This document shows positions 1 through 12,840 of a stretch of 64,000 nucleotides of DNA, in pieces. A program made the position numbers and the translations under genes. This DNA comes from Ceratopteris richardii (Eukaryota; Streptophyta; Polypodiopsida; Polypodiales; Pteridaceae). The first letter of the stretch is position 1, and each line of letters begins with the position of its first letter. Below the pieces are notes generated by a model that was not told the origin of the DNA, did no database searches, and saw only the letters and a program-made list of their open reading frames with translations. The stretch is from positions 75,409,888-75,473,887 of the forward strand of contig CM035407.1 in assembly GCA_020310875.1 (NCBI GenBank), in the 5' to 3' direction.

Positions 1-3
1 CCA

Positions 4-1332
4 GTGGCACAGAAAGGATACCGGTTCCCAGATACTGAGCCTATTGTTATGAGAGGACTCATGGCAGGACAGCCTATCAAGGTACTCTTTGACACATGTT
101 CGACTCATAATGTTATTAGTTCCCGATTAGTCAAGAGATTATGCTTAGATACGGTACAGCCAGATTATACTTATACCGTAGAGTTAGCTGACGGAAAGGG
201 AACTGAGACTTGGGATAGACATGTAGTTGATCTTCCTATTCAGATCCAGTCCTATGAGGACAAATTGGATTTTGAAATAGCAAGATTAGCTCGATTCGAC
301 ATAGTTCTTAGTAAGAAGTGGCATGCGAGGAAGAAACAAGTCATTGATTTTGCTTCGCATGTGTATCAGTTTGAGCATGAGGGAAGGAGATTACTGATTC
401 GTGGAGAACCAGATCTCCAAGAGATGCGATTGGTGAGTGCTACCAAGTTGCTCAAAATTGATTGTAAGTATATCTATTTTCTTTATTTCATGTATTTGTT
501 GTATGTTGAGATGGATTCATGCAGTCATGGAGACTCAAGTTGGAATGCTCCAGCACTTTCAGCTAAAGTGAGAGCAGAATACCAAGAGTTGTTTTTAAAG
601 GAATTACCATCAAGTTTGCCTCCTTGCAGGAATATTGAGCATAGAATCGAATTGGTACCAGGAGCGAGTCCAACCACTTGGCCACCATTTCGAATGAGTT
701 TGCAGGAGGAAAATGAAGTCCGCAAGGTCGTGGACGAGTATCTTCGAAAAGGGCTGATTAGACCCATCTATTCACCCTTTGCCGCACCAGTTCTTCTTGT
801 GAAGAAGAAGGATGGATCTTATAGAATGTGTGTCGACTATCGAGCACTCAATAAGATCACTATTAGACAGAGATATCCTATGCCCCAGATTGATGATCTT
901 TTAGATGCTCTAGGTGGAGCTATTGTATTTAGTAAGATAGATTTAAGAGTGGCTATCATCAGATTAGAGTGAAAGATCATGATGTATATAAGACAACTTT
1001 CAGGACCCGTTTTGGTCATTATGAGTATTTGGTCATGTCCTTTGGTTTGGCAAATGCTCTAGCTACATTTATGATGTTAATGAATGATATTTTACGACCT
1101 TTCATAGGAAAGTGTATTGTTGATTTTTGTGGATGATTTGCTAGTGTATAGTAGGACTGTGCATGAGCATGAAAATCATCTAAGGTTTGTGCTGAATATT
1201 TTAAAAGAAAATAAGTTGTATGTAAATCCGGAGAAGACACAGTTGTTTCTTTCGAGGATAGACTATCTAGGGCACGTGATTTCAGCCCATGGGGTTCAGA
1301 TGGATCCCAAGAACGTTTCAGTTATTTTATGA
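4..1332 (+). pseudogene. Gypsy protease-reverse transcriptase segment, frameshifted
   Basis: A retropepsin-like stretch near residues 28-45 of the first frame reads [13 protein letters not shown]; the usual active-site triplet DSG/DTG is DTC here, so the flap glycine is lost. RT begins near base 620 with the segment [21 protein letters not shown] and continues through FSKIDL near 930. The frame then shifts near 950 (the GYHQIRVKD block lies in another frame up to ~1115) and shifts again before FVDDLLVYS at 1124, which corresponds to the catalytic YVDD box. A stop follows at about 1330. The function would be cDNA synthesis of the element. It is clearly a pseudogene. Confidence 0.88.
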
Positions 1333-2946
1333 TGGCCTACTCCTCAGGATGAGGGGCAGTTACGGTCATTTTTAGGACTTTTTGATTTTTATCGAAAATT
1401 CATCTCTCCATATTTGTCGATAGCAGCACCTATAACGAACTTGCTTCAAGGCAAAATTCCATTTGCATGGAAGCAAGAGCAGCAAGAGAGTTTTGATACT
1501 CTAAAACAAGCTGTTTTAGAGGCTCCTATACTCAAAGTGGTGGATCCTCAAAAACCATTTGAGTTAGAGACGGATGCTAGCGGCATAGCCATAGGCGCAG
1601 TCTGGAGTCAAGATGGCAGGCCAATAGCTTTTGAAAGTAAGAAGTTAAGTAGTGCACAACGCAATTGGCCGACAGATCATCATAAACTCAAGTATTTTTG
1701 TAGTCAGCCAGATCTTCGCGGCCGACAGGCTCGTTGGACTGAGCTCATGCAAGAATTTCATATGGAAATCTTGTATAGAAGAGGCAAAGAAAATATAGTA
1801 GCTGATGCATTATCTCGTATAATGTATCAAATGAGCTTTACAGTTTTAGAAAGCTCATTGCTTCAAGAAATTAAGGAAGCACAGGTGAAAGATGCACATT
1901 TGTTAGAGATAGTTAGAGCCATTAGCGATGACTCTATTTTTGGAGACGGGACAGTTCCAGCTGTTTATTCTTTTACTAAAGCAAACAAGTCCATTCCATA
2001 TTCTAATTTCTCACAGGAGAATGGAATAGTGAAGCGGAAAGGAAAGATTTGTGTACCAGATTCCTGGGATTTGAGAAAGAAAGTCATGCATGATAACCAT
2101 GATGTTCCCTGCGTAGGACATCCTGGTGTTGACAAGACAATACAACTTGTTAGAAGAACATTTTGGTGGCTTGGATTAGCCAGAGATATCCATGCTTATG
2201 TTAAAGAATGTTTTATGTGCCAAGTCAACAAAGCAGAAAGGGTAAAGACACCAAGTCTTTTACATCCGTTACAAGTTCTCGATCATAATTGGGATAGTAT
2301 ATCCATGGACTTCATAGTGGGGTTACCGCGGACCCAAAGGAAGCGAGATACAATCCTAGTTGTGGTAGATAGACTGAGCAAGATGGCTCATTTGATACCT
2401 ACACAGGAGACGATAGAAGCTCCACAGGTAGCGGAGTTGTTTATCCAGAATATCTTCAGATTGCATGGGTTACCTACATCCATAGTCTCAGATAGGGATG
2501 TCAGATTTACAGGACACTTCTGGAAGTTTGTATTTGACAAACTCAAAGTGTCACTAAAAATGAGTAGTGGTGATCATCCATAGACAGATGGTCAGACCGA
2601 GAGGTTCAACCAAATTCTAGAGGATATGTTGAGGGCATATGTGTCTGAGAGATAGACAGATTGGGATAGTTATTTGCCATTAGTAGAGTTTGCTTATAAC
2701 AATAGACCTCACAAGGTGACTGGGATGTCTCCTTTTGAGATGAACTATGGCATGAATCCCATTGCTCCCAATACCATAGGAATGCCTAAGAAATGTCCTA
2801 GTGCTTCTGAGTTCTTAGCAAATCTCCAAGCAAACCTTGAAATAGCTAAAGCTAAGATGCAGCAAGTAGCTGATAGAGCCAAAGAGTATGCTGATAGGAA
2901 ACGATCTCCTAGATCCTTTGAGGAAGGACCTTTAGGTACCAGCTAG
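1333..2946 (+). pseudogene. Gypsy RNase H-integrase segment, with stops and a deletion
   Basis: It starts with the RT connection motif FLGLFDFYRKFISPY and continues into RNase H, where the first catalytic Asp lies in ETDASGIAIGAV. Between about 1670 and 1690 some 30 codons are missing (the block containing YPTYEKELLA in relatives), so the RNase H core is broken. The end VADALSR is present at 1798. Integrase follows, with the H2C2 finger at 2116-2230 (GHPGVDKT to CFMCQVNK) and the DDE-core pieces SMDFIVGLP and IVSDRDVRF. Stops occur at 2581 and 2653. The frame ends at 2946 just before the C-terminal module. Confidence 0.88.
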
Positions 2947-3340
2947 ATCTACTTCATTGTCCACAGGGAAGTGTAGTAAACTATCACCAAGGTATTGTGG
3001 ACCTTGGAAGATAGTAAAGAAGTTGAGTGATGTTGCATACCGATTAGAGCTTCCTCTAGATTGCAGAGTCCATCCAGTGTTTCATGTCAGTAAACTAAGA
3101 AAGTATATATCTAGGGAGGATAATCTAATAGAGGGTATCGTTTCTTTGTAGGAAACCGATAGATCAGATCATTCTCCAGACAGAATACTAGATAGGAGAC
3201 AGAAACGGTTGAGGAATCATGTCATCCAAGAGTATCTGGTAGCCTGGAGAGGATTACCACTTACTAACTCTACTTGGGAATCAGCAGCTCTGGTTCGCAA
3301 GTACTTTCCCTCATTGATCATTGAGGAAAATGATCTTTAG
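2947..3340 (+). pseudogene. Gypsy integrase C-terminus and chromodomain
   Basis: The GPF/Y-type module (LSPRYCGPWKIVKKL, then VHPVFHVSKLRKY) is at 2985-3110. After an in-frame stop near 3149, a chromodomain is readable at 3225-3330 (EYLVAWRGLPLTNSTWE), ending at a TAG at 3338-3340. Chromodomains of this kind steer integration to histone-marked chromatin in chromoviruses. Only a single stop and a small frame break separate this part from the upstream integrase. Confidence 0.85.
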
Positions 3341-3352
3341 AAGGGGGAGAGA
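3340..3352 (+). other. Polypurine tract of the first gypsy element
   Basis: The purine run GAAGGGGGAGAGA directly follows the stop codon. It precedes TGTGAGACATTGG at 3354, which looks like the start of the 3' LTR. In this family the tract primes plus-strand DNA synthesis. Confidence 0.7.
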
Positions 3353-3353
3353 G

Positions 3354-3435
3354 TGTGAGACATTGGTCTACAGAGACCATTCCGTGTGTGTGTGGGACAA
3401 GGGCTAGTTAGAGATGACAACTACTAGGCTTGCAC
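3354..3435 (+). repeat. Start of gypsy 3' LTR, truncated
   Basis: It begins TGTGAGACATTGG next to the purine tract and runs only about 80 bp. The sequence then changes abruptly to copia gag coding sequence (the TSMDLYMDMHV block). Confidence 0.55.
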
Positions 3436-4642
3436 CACATCAATGGATTTGTACATGGATATGCATGTACAAGACTTCAACACTCTAATTGGATAATTAC
3501 TCATTCAAGAGGCCAAACTCATGAGAAATGGAGAAGGCTCCAAAGGTAATCAGTCTTCAGCTTTATACACTGATAAAAGTAAGACTAAAGATAACAAAGG
3601 GAAGGCAAAGAAAGTAGATGATGAAGCATGTATGCATCACGTCAACTATGCAGGTAGAGGAAGACATGGCAAAGGAAGAGGAAGAGGAGGTAGACAAGGC
3701 AGGGAGAGATCTCAAGACCCCAATCCTTGTTCTATTTGTTGACTAACCAATCATACAATGGAAAATTCTTTTAGGAATTATAGGAATCAAAGAGGTAGAG
3801 GATACAATAGAGGAGGATTTGGTTACTCAAGAGGAAGTTTCAACAATGTCTATCATAACGACTACAATCACTCAACCTATCAGCGAAGCTACAAAGGAAG
3901 AAGAGATTTCAATAATTACACAGAGCACTCAAATTAAGAAGACTCATTATTGATCATGAACATGACAATTCCCCAAGGTAAAAGTGATGAGCATGTTTTC
4001 GACATAGATTCAAGTTGTTCCAATCATGTGGCAGGAAATGTGGCCCTCCTATCAAATCGAGAAGACCCAAGGAACAAGCATGACATACAAACAGGAGATG
4101 ATGCAAGACACCTTGTGGAGAAAATAGAAAATGCCAAAGCACCTAATGGAAACATCAATCTACTTAGTAAGGTACTCTATGTCCCTACCATTACAAATAA
4201 TTTGATAAGTGTTGGGCAGATAGTAGAGAAAGGGCTACAAGTTAGCTTCACAAGAGGAGGAGCATATGCTGAGGATTCAAGCCAAGGATTGAGAGGAATT
4301 GCAAAAGGAGAAAAAAGAGGTAGATTATTCACATTTGAGTTGCAAGACACAAGGAATATAGCTCTTTTCAACTATGACAATCAAACACTCACAGAATTGG
4401 AAGTATGGCACAAAAAGTTAGCACATATTGGTGAAAGATCACTAAAGCAAATATGTGGAGATCAAAGTGTACTTGGGCCTCCTAATTTGTCAAAGAAATA
4501 TATGATTTATAAATGCAATGCATGTCAATTTGGAAAATTTCACAGGTTACCCTTCATGAAGAAAGGCTATATGCATGGAGACCTCTTGGAATTGGTCTGG
4601 ATAGATGTATGGGGACCTAGCAGAGATGCTTCACTCTCTTAA
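3436..4642 (+). pseudogene. Copia gag tail, protease and integrase zinc finger, decayed
   Basis: The gag tail is rich in Gly/Arg (GRGRHGKGRGRGGRQG) and has half a zinc knuckle (NPCSIC then a stop where GLSNH would continue). The protease active-site region reads FDIDSSCSNHVAGN from 3998, so the catalytic DSG is DSS. The GAG-pre-integrase region and HHCC finger follow (HKKLAHIGERSLKQ; CNACQFGKFH). The frame closes at 4642 just after the integrase D-box (WIDVWGPSRD). Confidence 0.85.
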
Positions 4643-6412
4643 TCAAGGTATTATGTCTCATTTATTGATGATTGTAGTAGATGAACTATCCTATTGTTTA
4701 TAAAACACAAAGATGAAGTTTTTTCATGCATCAAGAGATATTTAGCTCTTGTGGAGAATCAAAAAGGTAAATCACTAAAGAGGCTAAGGTAAGATGGAGA
4801 GGGAGAATACTTCTCCCATGAATTTGATCCTTTCCTTCAAGAAAGAGGAATCAAAAGAGAGGTAACTACAAGGTACACTCTTGAGCAAAATGGAGTGGCA
4901 AAGAGGAGGAATAGGACAGTTGTTGAAGCTGCAAGGTCTATGTTAAATGAAAAGCATCTACCTAAATATCTATGGGCTGAGGCTGTTTCCACAGTTACTT
5001 ATTTGATTAACAGGTTGCCTTCAAAATCCCTTGATGGGATGACACCATATGAAGCTTGGAATGGAAGAAGACCAAGCCTAGGTCATTGCAAAATTTTTGT
5101 TGTATTCCTTATGTTTATATTCGTTCACAAGTTAGAGGGAAGATGGATCCAAAAGCACAAAGGTGTGTTGGACATGACAACAATCAAAAGGGCTATAGAC
5201 TATACAACCATACCCACAAAGGATACTTGGTGAGTAGAGAAGTAGTATTTGATGAGAGCAATTCATGGTATGAGGACTCATGGAGGAAGGTCAATTTGCC
5301 ATATGATCTTGAAGTTGATTTTCCAAGCCTTGTGAAAGAAAATCAACCTAATATTGAAGAACAAGACACCTCAGAAGATGATGAAGAATCCCAGATGGAA
5401 AAAATCAAGACATGGAAATCTAAAGGTAAAGCAAAATTGCAAGAACTTGGATAAGAGGCAGAATCATCACATCATGGCGTAAGAAGGTCTATGAGGGAAA
5501 AGAAGAAGCCAGAAAGGTATGGCTTTGAAAATACTCTAGTTACTAAGCACTCTATCTACATAGCATAGGATATAAATGAAGAGGAGCACTCATCATTTGA
5601 AGAAGCCAAGTTCAAACCAAAATGGAGGAATGCAATGAAGGAGAAAATTAAAGCACTTGAGGAAAAAAACACTTGGGATTTAGTTCCAAAGACTTCAGCC
5701 ATGAACATAATAGGTTCAAGGTGGATGTACAAAGTCAAGATGAATTCTGATGGCTTTATAAATAGGTATAAGGCAAGGCTTGTAGTAAAAGGCTTTGCAT
5801 AAACTCAGGGATTTGATTATGAAGAAACATTTTCCCCTACAGCAAAGATGCCTACAATCAGAGTTTTGCTTAGTATTGCTTCTTCCGAGAATTGGTAGAT
5901 ATTCCAATTAGATGTAAAAAATGCGTTTCTTAATGGTTGGATAACAGAAGAGGTATACATGGCACAACCACGTCGTTTTGAGAATCAAGTGTATCTTGAT
6001 TATGTATGTAAATGTATGTAAACTAAACAAAGCATTGTATGGTCTCAAGCAAGCTTAATGAGCTTGGAACTATAGAATTGTTTCATTCTTGTAGGACAAA
6101 GGCTGTCAACCAAGCAAGGTAGTTCCATCACTCTTTATTAAAAAAATTAATTCTGAAGTCATCTACTTATGTGTATATGTAGATGATATTATACTTATAG
6201 GAAATGATAGAGATGGCATGAAGGGAATTAAAGAATAGATGAGGGCAGAGTTCAAGGTAAGTGATTTGAGATCACTTACCTACTTCTTGGGATTGGAAGT
6301 TTTCTACAAAGATCATGGTTTGTTTCTCACTCAAAGAAAATACATTAAGGACATGTTGGCGAAAATTCAAGATGCAAGATTGTAAGATTGCAGGTACTCC
6401 AATGGAGGTTAA
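4643..6412 (+). pseudogene. Copia integrase core and reverse transcriptase, decayed
   Basis: The integrase core is readable but its second catalytic Asp is preceded by a stop (LR-stop-DGEGEY at 4786-4806). The third acidic residue of the DD35E set is a Lys (QNGVAKRRNR at 4888). RT follows with RYKARLVVKGFA at 5764 (stop after it), [11 protein letters not shown] at 5910 and YVDDIILIGND at 6177. The open parts are separated by stops at about 5455, 5565, 5800, 5896 and 6237. It ends at the TPMEVNH block near 6405, and RNase H is absent. Confidence 0.85.
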
Positions 6413-9400
6413 TCACACTTTTCCTTATTTCTAGTAATAGATTCTAAGTAACCCAATTACGAGTTCTTGGAGTTCTCTTTGCCTTATCATCAAATGGATT
6501 CAACCACTTTTGATTCTTCACTTTACATCAAGTAAATGTTCAAAGAGTTACAAGAGATAGTTCACAAGTGAACTCTTAGATCTTCATACATTGTCTTCAC
6601 TTTAAAACTTCTCCTATGACTTTTTGAGACTCAAGCCAATACATAGTCTTGTCATAGACTTGGCCCATCATCTCGGCCCCTTCTAAAGATCATTGTCCTA
6701 AATGATATAGAAGGAGACGTGCTAGGTGTTTGAAATATTAGATGCTCAAAAAGTAGACATCTAGTTTCTATGCTTCATATCTAGCATTTCCACCAATAAA
6801 TAATAGTTCTTGCCTTGTGCATACTATAGGAATCCCTCTGAGGCCCAATGATTCCATATGTGCACAACATAAGTACTTACAATATCCTCAGACTCCCTAT
6901 GCCTAGACCTTGACCACTTACATGTGAGAGCTTGTTTTCTTTAGTGACCTTGGTAGCTTGCCATTGTCTCCCTCAAATACCTACTGATAGCTTGTGGTAT
7001 GGTATAGTCATGAAAAAATCACTTACTCCACTAGAGTAATGAAAAATACTATGGTCATCCAAAACAATCTAAGTATGTTCCCAATCTCTGTGTTAAAATA
7101 CTAAAAATAAACGGAAATCTTTTTCAAATAGTGCTTAATCTCTAATCTCAATTAGTTCTACTTGATTTACTAAGTGTAATGAAATGAAACTCAAGAAAGT
7201 TTGATCATGATCCAAACTGTGAATGCAAGATGTAAATCTATCAATGATGGAGAGTATGGACAAAGATGTCAATCTGTCGAATATAATAATCCAAAATATG
7301 GATCAAAATATCTCCCATACAAAGTAGATCCCAATCCACTCTCTAGAACTAAGTCCATCTTTCCAAGTAAAGATGTACTAAGAAAGTATAGCAACTAGTG
7401 GAACTACCACCACCTTCTCAATAATAACATGCAAGATGTTCCAAGTGGTTGAAACTTGCTTTATCTCTGACCACCATTGTCTGGTCATCACTATGATCAA
7501 ATCATTCCAAACTAGGAATGGGGTGTCTCTAGTCAACTACTCTAATAATCTAGATATAATGAGGACCATAATATGAGTCCATTAAATACACAGAAAATGG
7601 TAAGTAGATGTATGCACACTCATAGCCCACTAGGCTAAGCATCTAGCTCACTTCATACACACTATGTATGAAGCATGGCTTACCCTCAAGCATATCAAAT
7701 AAGGTAGTTCATACTCTATGAGCGTCTTCGTAATGCAATCACCTATTCATAGTTCTTATGTACAGACCTTGCCTTTCCACTTGTGGAACACTTTTCTACA
7801 GACTAGCCTTGTTCGCGATCACATATAGAGTGACTGTCTCAACTACTCCTCTATTTTCTAATAATAAGAAGATCACATGAATGAACTCCAAATCATAAAA
7901 AATACAATCTTAGAGACTTTTGTACCATACCAACTATCCTACACCTAGGTAGAATACAAAATTTCATGTCCCATACCACCAAATGTTATACCCCACATAG
8001 ATGCATGTATGGCATTAAAGTCAAACACTTCTCTCAAAAAGACAAGAATAAATCAATGAGTAAACAAAACCATAAATAATAATAAATGAAATCATGAAGT
8101 ATTTTTGAAGTGTTTCCTTTCCCTCTATGGAAAGAACAAAGTCATTCCTATCACTCTATCACTCATAATTATCTCTAATATCAACTCATTTTAAGTTGAG
8201 AAATAAGAAACTATATAATAACTCAACTCAACTAGAGTTGTTAAGGATGTGGCTTGCATCAAATGTCAACTCATGTGACTTGATTCAAATATTAACTCAC
8301 AAGAAATTGGAATTTATACAAGTTGTATCAATCTGTAATATATGAAATGAGAACAACTACTAAAGTTCTGTATTCCATACTCTGATGGCATTATATATAT
8401 TTTTTAAAATTTCGATAGAGTCTCCTCTATCCTAGTGAGAATGGTCACTATAAACCAATGATCAATAAACAAGTATGCAGGGCATGTCTAGCCTATGGTG
8501 ATCACACGATATCAAAAAATATCATAAAAACCTTTGAAAAATCTTTTCCTTTCAAAAACATCTCTTGCATAAACCATTCCCAATAGTAGTAGATTAAAGC
8601 TTAATTTTAACTAACTTTTACTCATGAAAAATCTATGCAATTTTCTACACTTATGTAACTTTTCCCAAGCTTTCATTAGTCTCCAAAGCACTTGATTTGG
8701 ATATTTGGTGAGAGTTTTATAACCACTTCATTGGAAGGGTCGAACACTTGACAACCAACTCTGAAAATTTACAGGGTCATCATCTTGAAGCCCTTAGACT
8801 GACCAAAAAAACTGCAAATTTAATTTTCTTTGTGTGCAAATCTAGTTCAAGTTATTTAGTTTGTTTTCACAAAATTTCAACTTAAAATTCAATCAAATAA
8901 ACATTCAAATGCATCATTCTATCTCTGCTACACCTGTGCTTAGTGAGCCTAAAACCAATGTAGCTACACATTTAGAATATCTTCTAGCTTTGAGGATAAA
9001 TCTTAAAATCTTTGAATTTTGGGTATATCATAGGTTCTATACTGCAACCGGTTCTCCAAGAAAAAATTTTGAAATTCGAGCTTCCAATATAAAACAACCA
9101 TGTGTTTGGTAGACACATGTACCGCTCTTTGGCAAATCCTCACCAGAAATTATTTTGAGACAAATAGATCATTTGACCTATCAATGGATAGATATGTTCT
9201 TCCAAATTTTAATAGAATATACTTACTAGGATCTACTTTTACTAATTTCAATTTCATATTATTTGGACATTTGAAGCTTTTAGAATGACCAAAATAATAA
9301 TCCTCTATATGTACAATATTTTAAGAATTTGCAGAGACCCACTTTTTCTCTTCTTTTTTATATCTCCTAATGGAGATACATTTCAACTTGATATTTTGTA

Positions 9401-11734
9401 AGCCCCATTGAGAGGAGTTTATCTAAATTGAGAAAAAAAATCATCCAAATTGAGCAAATGTGCTAAGAGAACTAATCACCTCTAGGTCACATGGTCTCTA
9501 GTCATTTCATAAATTCTTGAGGCTGCACTTTCATGTGGAGAGCTTCATTGGCCTATCTAATGATCTCTAAAAATAATGAAAATTGGTACATAGAAAGGTC
9601 TACCAATGAAGAGAAATGCCCTTTGTAATCGGCCTATGCCACTTGTTTTACACCTCTACCACTATTAGCAACACGTCTAGTGTAGAGGTCATTTGATCTT
9701 CATAAAGTATCCAAATTACTTGAAACCTGGTCAGCTTAAAGAAAATCTTATGAGCTACTTGCCCTCCAAATTTAAATAAATTTTGCAACTTCCTCAGAGA
9801 GCAGCATCCAAATCTCTATGAGGCTGCTACCTCACTAACTATTTGCTCAATTATTTTCTTAAACTTAAAAATGAAGAGATATGTTAATCTTTATGGTTGG
9901 ACATACTCGTTCATTCTCTTGGATGGATTATTACATGGAGACATATCCATGGATATAATGCTCATCTAGATCAATGCAAACCAATTAACAATCCAAATCA
10001 TCTTCTGGAACAATCAACTTTTTTAGTGAAAGTGAATATCTATGGATGTCATTCTAATCATTGTGCTTCTTGCACATTCATGAACCTTATCACAACAAAT
10101 AATATACAAATAGTTAATACTTGTATTGATGATCATAACCATATCACTCTTGTGTGACTAGGGATAAAATTCTATATCAAGTACATAGATTCCCATGAAG
10201 AGCAATTCATGTGCTCATGAGTTACTTGACAAAAACACATCTTCATTGTTCTTGAGGGATATATCTTTATCATTTAATTTCTAAAGGCAAAATTAGCCTA
10301 TTCATGGTACTTCTATCACATACCTCATGCTCACACTAACTCATTGTGGTGATACATAAAAATGATCTTCGATAGATAGAAAATGCATCATGCACTTCAC
10401 CTCTAAAAATCATATCATCTATGTATGCATGCATCCACTCATGCATCTTCTATCTTCTTTTCTACTTCAATTACTTTATATGATTTTACTTATGTTGCAT
10501 ACATAAGACTTCCTCTCTCTTACAACACAACATCACTCTAGTTCTCACATGGCATATAACGCCATGTGGCTACAAAGTTTTTGGCAGCATTTCACTAGGA
10601 AAATGAAGCCGGGAAAAAATAATAACCATGATACAATGATGGGCATCAACCTAGTGGTAAGCAAACCACTTTCTTAACTCCAAAAACCTGCAAACAAGAA
10701 ACTTTTCCAATTGGTGTTGTTGGGCACTACACGCCCTCATAACAAGGTCTTTGTTCTGGCTTCAATACCTACAAAAGATTCTAAAACACACAGACAAGAT
10801 CTGTGCATGCTTTTTATGAATCAACATAGGTTTCTGTAATTTCATGTGCATGGATGAAATCATGTAGAATCTAACTTTCATGCACATTCCAATGTTGGTT
10901 TCATAAAATTGGAAGAGAATACAATGAAAAATTATAAACTTTGATGCAAAAAGTATTCAAATGAATATATTTGAGGGAAAAATATGATGCAAAGGTATAA
11001 AATTCAATTCATTCCTATCCAAAATGGTTCAAAATATGATTAGGAACTTCTAACTATCATAATTGGACACTCAAGTGACTCAAAAAGAGTTTCTTGTCAG
11101 CCAATAGTCGTATAAAATCTTGTGCATATATGTCTTGCAATGGTAAAAAATATGGCATGTAATAGTCAAACAAAAGGGCTCATGGTGTAGGAGCTATGTG
11201 AGTGGGCAACATCTTTCCTTAAAGAGATATGCAGAGAATTAAATGCTCTGTACAAGTGGTTTTTAACTATGCAATGATAGCTTGCAACCACTCATTGAAA
11301 GCTCTTGGAGTGTACTTTCTATCACAAGTGGAATCATCCAAGTTGGGCTTTATATGAGAGAGTTATGTCCATTTTAGTAAAGGTAGGTATGTTAAACTTG
11401 CTCTTTCTCTCACTTCCTATATTTGTTTTTCTCTTTCTTTACTCCTCTCTTTCTAATCTTTTCCTTCTCTCTCTACTTTTGACTTTACCAAATGTGAGAA
11501 ATGGAGAATGCCATACCTGGAACGCCCCTTCCAGCTTATTTATAACCCTTGCCTGGTCATAATCTAGAGTTCTCTCTAAGGCCTTTGTACTCATCTGGCC
11601 ATCCTGAGTAGGTACCTTATATGAACTCTTTGGCTTTTGGCCTTGGCTATCCCATGAGCAACGAACTTCTCATTCCTCCAAGCATGTACGCCTCTGGAAT
11701 AGAACACCATAGAAATCTAAGAGGGAGCACAAGT
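6413..11734. other. AT-rich intergenic DNA without a supportable gene
   Basis: About 5.3 kb without recognisable protein domains. Open frames are short (up to ~86 codons, for example 9897-10157) and match no family I know. The only structural hint is TGTTATACCCC at 7984, preceded on its left by a sequence that reads TTTGGTGGTAT on the minus strand. That resembles the end of an inverted gypsy LTR next to a primer-binding site. The rest is probably very old repeat DNA. Confidence 0.6.
7968..7990 (-). repeat. Possible inverted gypsy LTR end with primer-binding-like site
   Basis: On the minus strand GGGGTATAACA is followed by TTTGGTGGTATGGGAC, like the gypsy arrangement of an LTR ending in ACA followed by TTTGGTGGTATCAGAGC. 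Only part of the primer site matches, and I could not locate the other end of the LTR. Confidence 0.25.
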
Positions 11735-12840
11735 ACCCTTTTGACAAATTTACAGACTATCCATAGAGGAACTTACAGAATTATGCAAGAGCATTGATGA
11801 GAATCTAGAAAAGGGGGTTATCAAACTCTCAATGTCTCTAGTAAGAGCTCCTATTCTATTTGTAAAGAAGAAGGATGCGACTCTCCGAATGTGTGTAGAC
11901 TATCATGGATTGAATAAAGTCACTATAACGAATAGATACCCCTAACACTCACATCAGAGCTCTTCGAATGCCTTGGAAAAGCAAAGTTCTTCACGAAGAT
12001 TGAACTTCGAGGGGCTTATAATCTTTTGAGGATGAAAGAAGGAGACGAATGGAAGACAACATTTCGAACAAGGTATGGGCATTTTGAATATTTACTCATG
12101 CCATTCACTCTCACAAATGCTCCAGCTATCGTCCAACATATGATGAATGATATCTTTCAAGAGTATTTAGATGATTTTGTTTTAATATATCTTGATGATA
12201 TCTCTCCAAAAATCTAAAGGATCATGAATGTGATGTAAAGGTAGTCCTAGAGAAACTAAGAGAAAAAGGGTTATATGAAAAATTGGAGAAATTCTCTTTC
12301 CATCAGATAGAAGTGGAATTTTTGGATTACATTGTATTAGACAAAGGAATTTTTATGGACCCTAAGAAGATAGAGACAATCCTTGATTGGGAACCACCTT
12401 TGTGTGTTTCAAATGTACAATGTTTTCTAGGGTTTGCCAATTTCTATAGGATATTCATTAGAGATTAATCCAAAATATTGACACCCCTTACCAAGTTTAC
12501 AAGAAACAAAAAACACTGATGAGTGAAGATGCAGACAAATCATTTTAGACAAGATGATGGATGCCTACATCCAATTGCTTATCATTCAAGGAAATTCTCT
12601 CCTAGAGAGATTAACTATGAAAGCCATGATAAAGAGCTTCTTGCAATCATAGATGCATTTGATACTTGGCATCACCATCTAGAAGGAGCACCTCATAAAG
12701 TTACTGTATACATAAATTATAAAAATTTAGAGTACTTTATGACTACGTGCATACTCAATAGAAGAAAATCTTGATGGAGTAACGTTCTATCGAGGCTCGA
12801 TTTTGTCATCATGTATCATTGAGGATGCCAAAAATGTCAG
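11735..12840 (+). pseudogene. Gypsy reverse transcriptase and RNase H, frameshifted
   Basis: RT starts near 11740 ([21 protein letters not shown]) and carries [19 protein letters not shown] and KVTITNRYP before a stop at 11944. It resumes in another frame ([13 protein letters not shown]) and then [17 protein letters not shown] at 12057. The catalytic box is intact as LIYLDDI at 12184. The thumb (LDYIVLDKGIFMDPKKIETIL, then FLGFANFYRIF) is in a separate frame from 12283. RNase H is at 12559-12780 and reaches LEALSRR near 12843. Confidence 0.85.

Larger units (their letters stand above)
1..3435 (+). mobile_element. Degenerate chromodomain Ty3/gypsy element, 5' end outside window
   Basis: The usual gypsy pol order is readable: aspartic protease, reverse transcriptase, RNase H, integrase with an HHCC zinc finger, then a C-terminal chromodomain. 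A purine tract and the first ~80 bp of a 3' LTR follow. The gag region and 5' LTR lie before the window or are lost. Several stops, at least two frameshifts and an RNase H deletion make it inactive. The 3' LTR is cut off at about 3435, where copia gag sequence begins without any spacer. Order and chromodomain place it among plant chromoviruses; I cannot assign a lineage by eye. Confidence 0.9.
3436..6412 (+). mobile_element. Degenerate Ty1/copia element related to family B, both ends missing
   Basis: This is a copia gag-pol relic. It starts inside gag (TSMDLYMDM, also found in families B1 and B2) and stops inside the RT connection at the TPMEVNH motif. No LTR of its own is visible at either end. 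In order it holds the gag tail with a Gly/Arg-rich region, protease, integrase and RT. Many stops and frameshifts are present. Protein-level similarity to the B1 and B2 elements further along is extensive, so it is an older relative of them in the opposite orientation. Confidence 0.88.

Noticed and set aside
8861..9288. Two adjoining frames of 83 and 62 codons
   Set aside because: They lack an ATG-led coherent product or any motif; likely chance.
9897..10157. 86-codon plus-strand frame
   Set aside because: No recognisable domain, no codon bias, no neighbours supporting a gene; within chance for this AT content.
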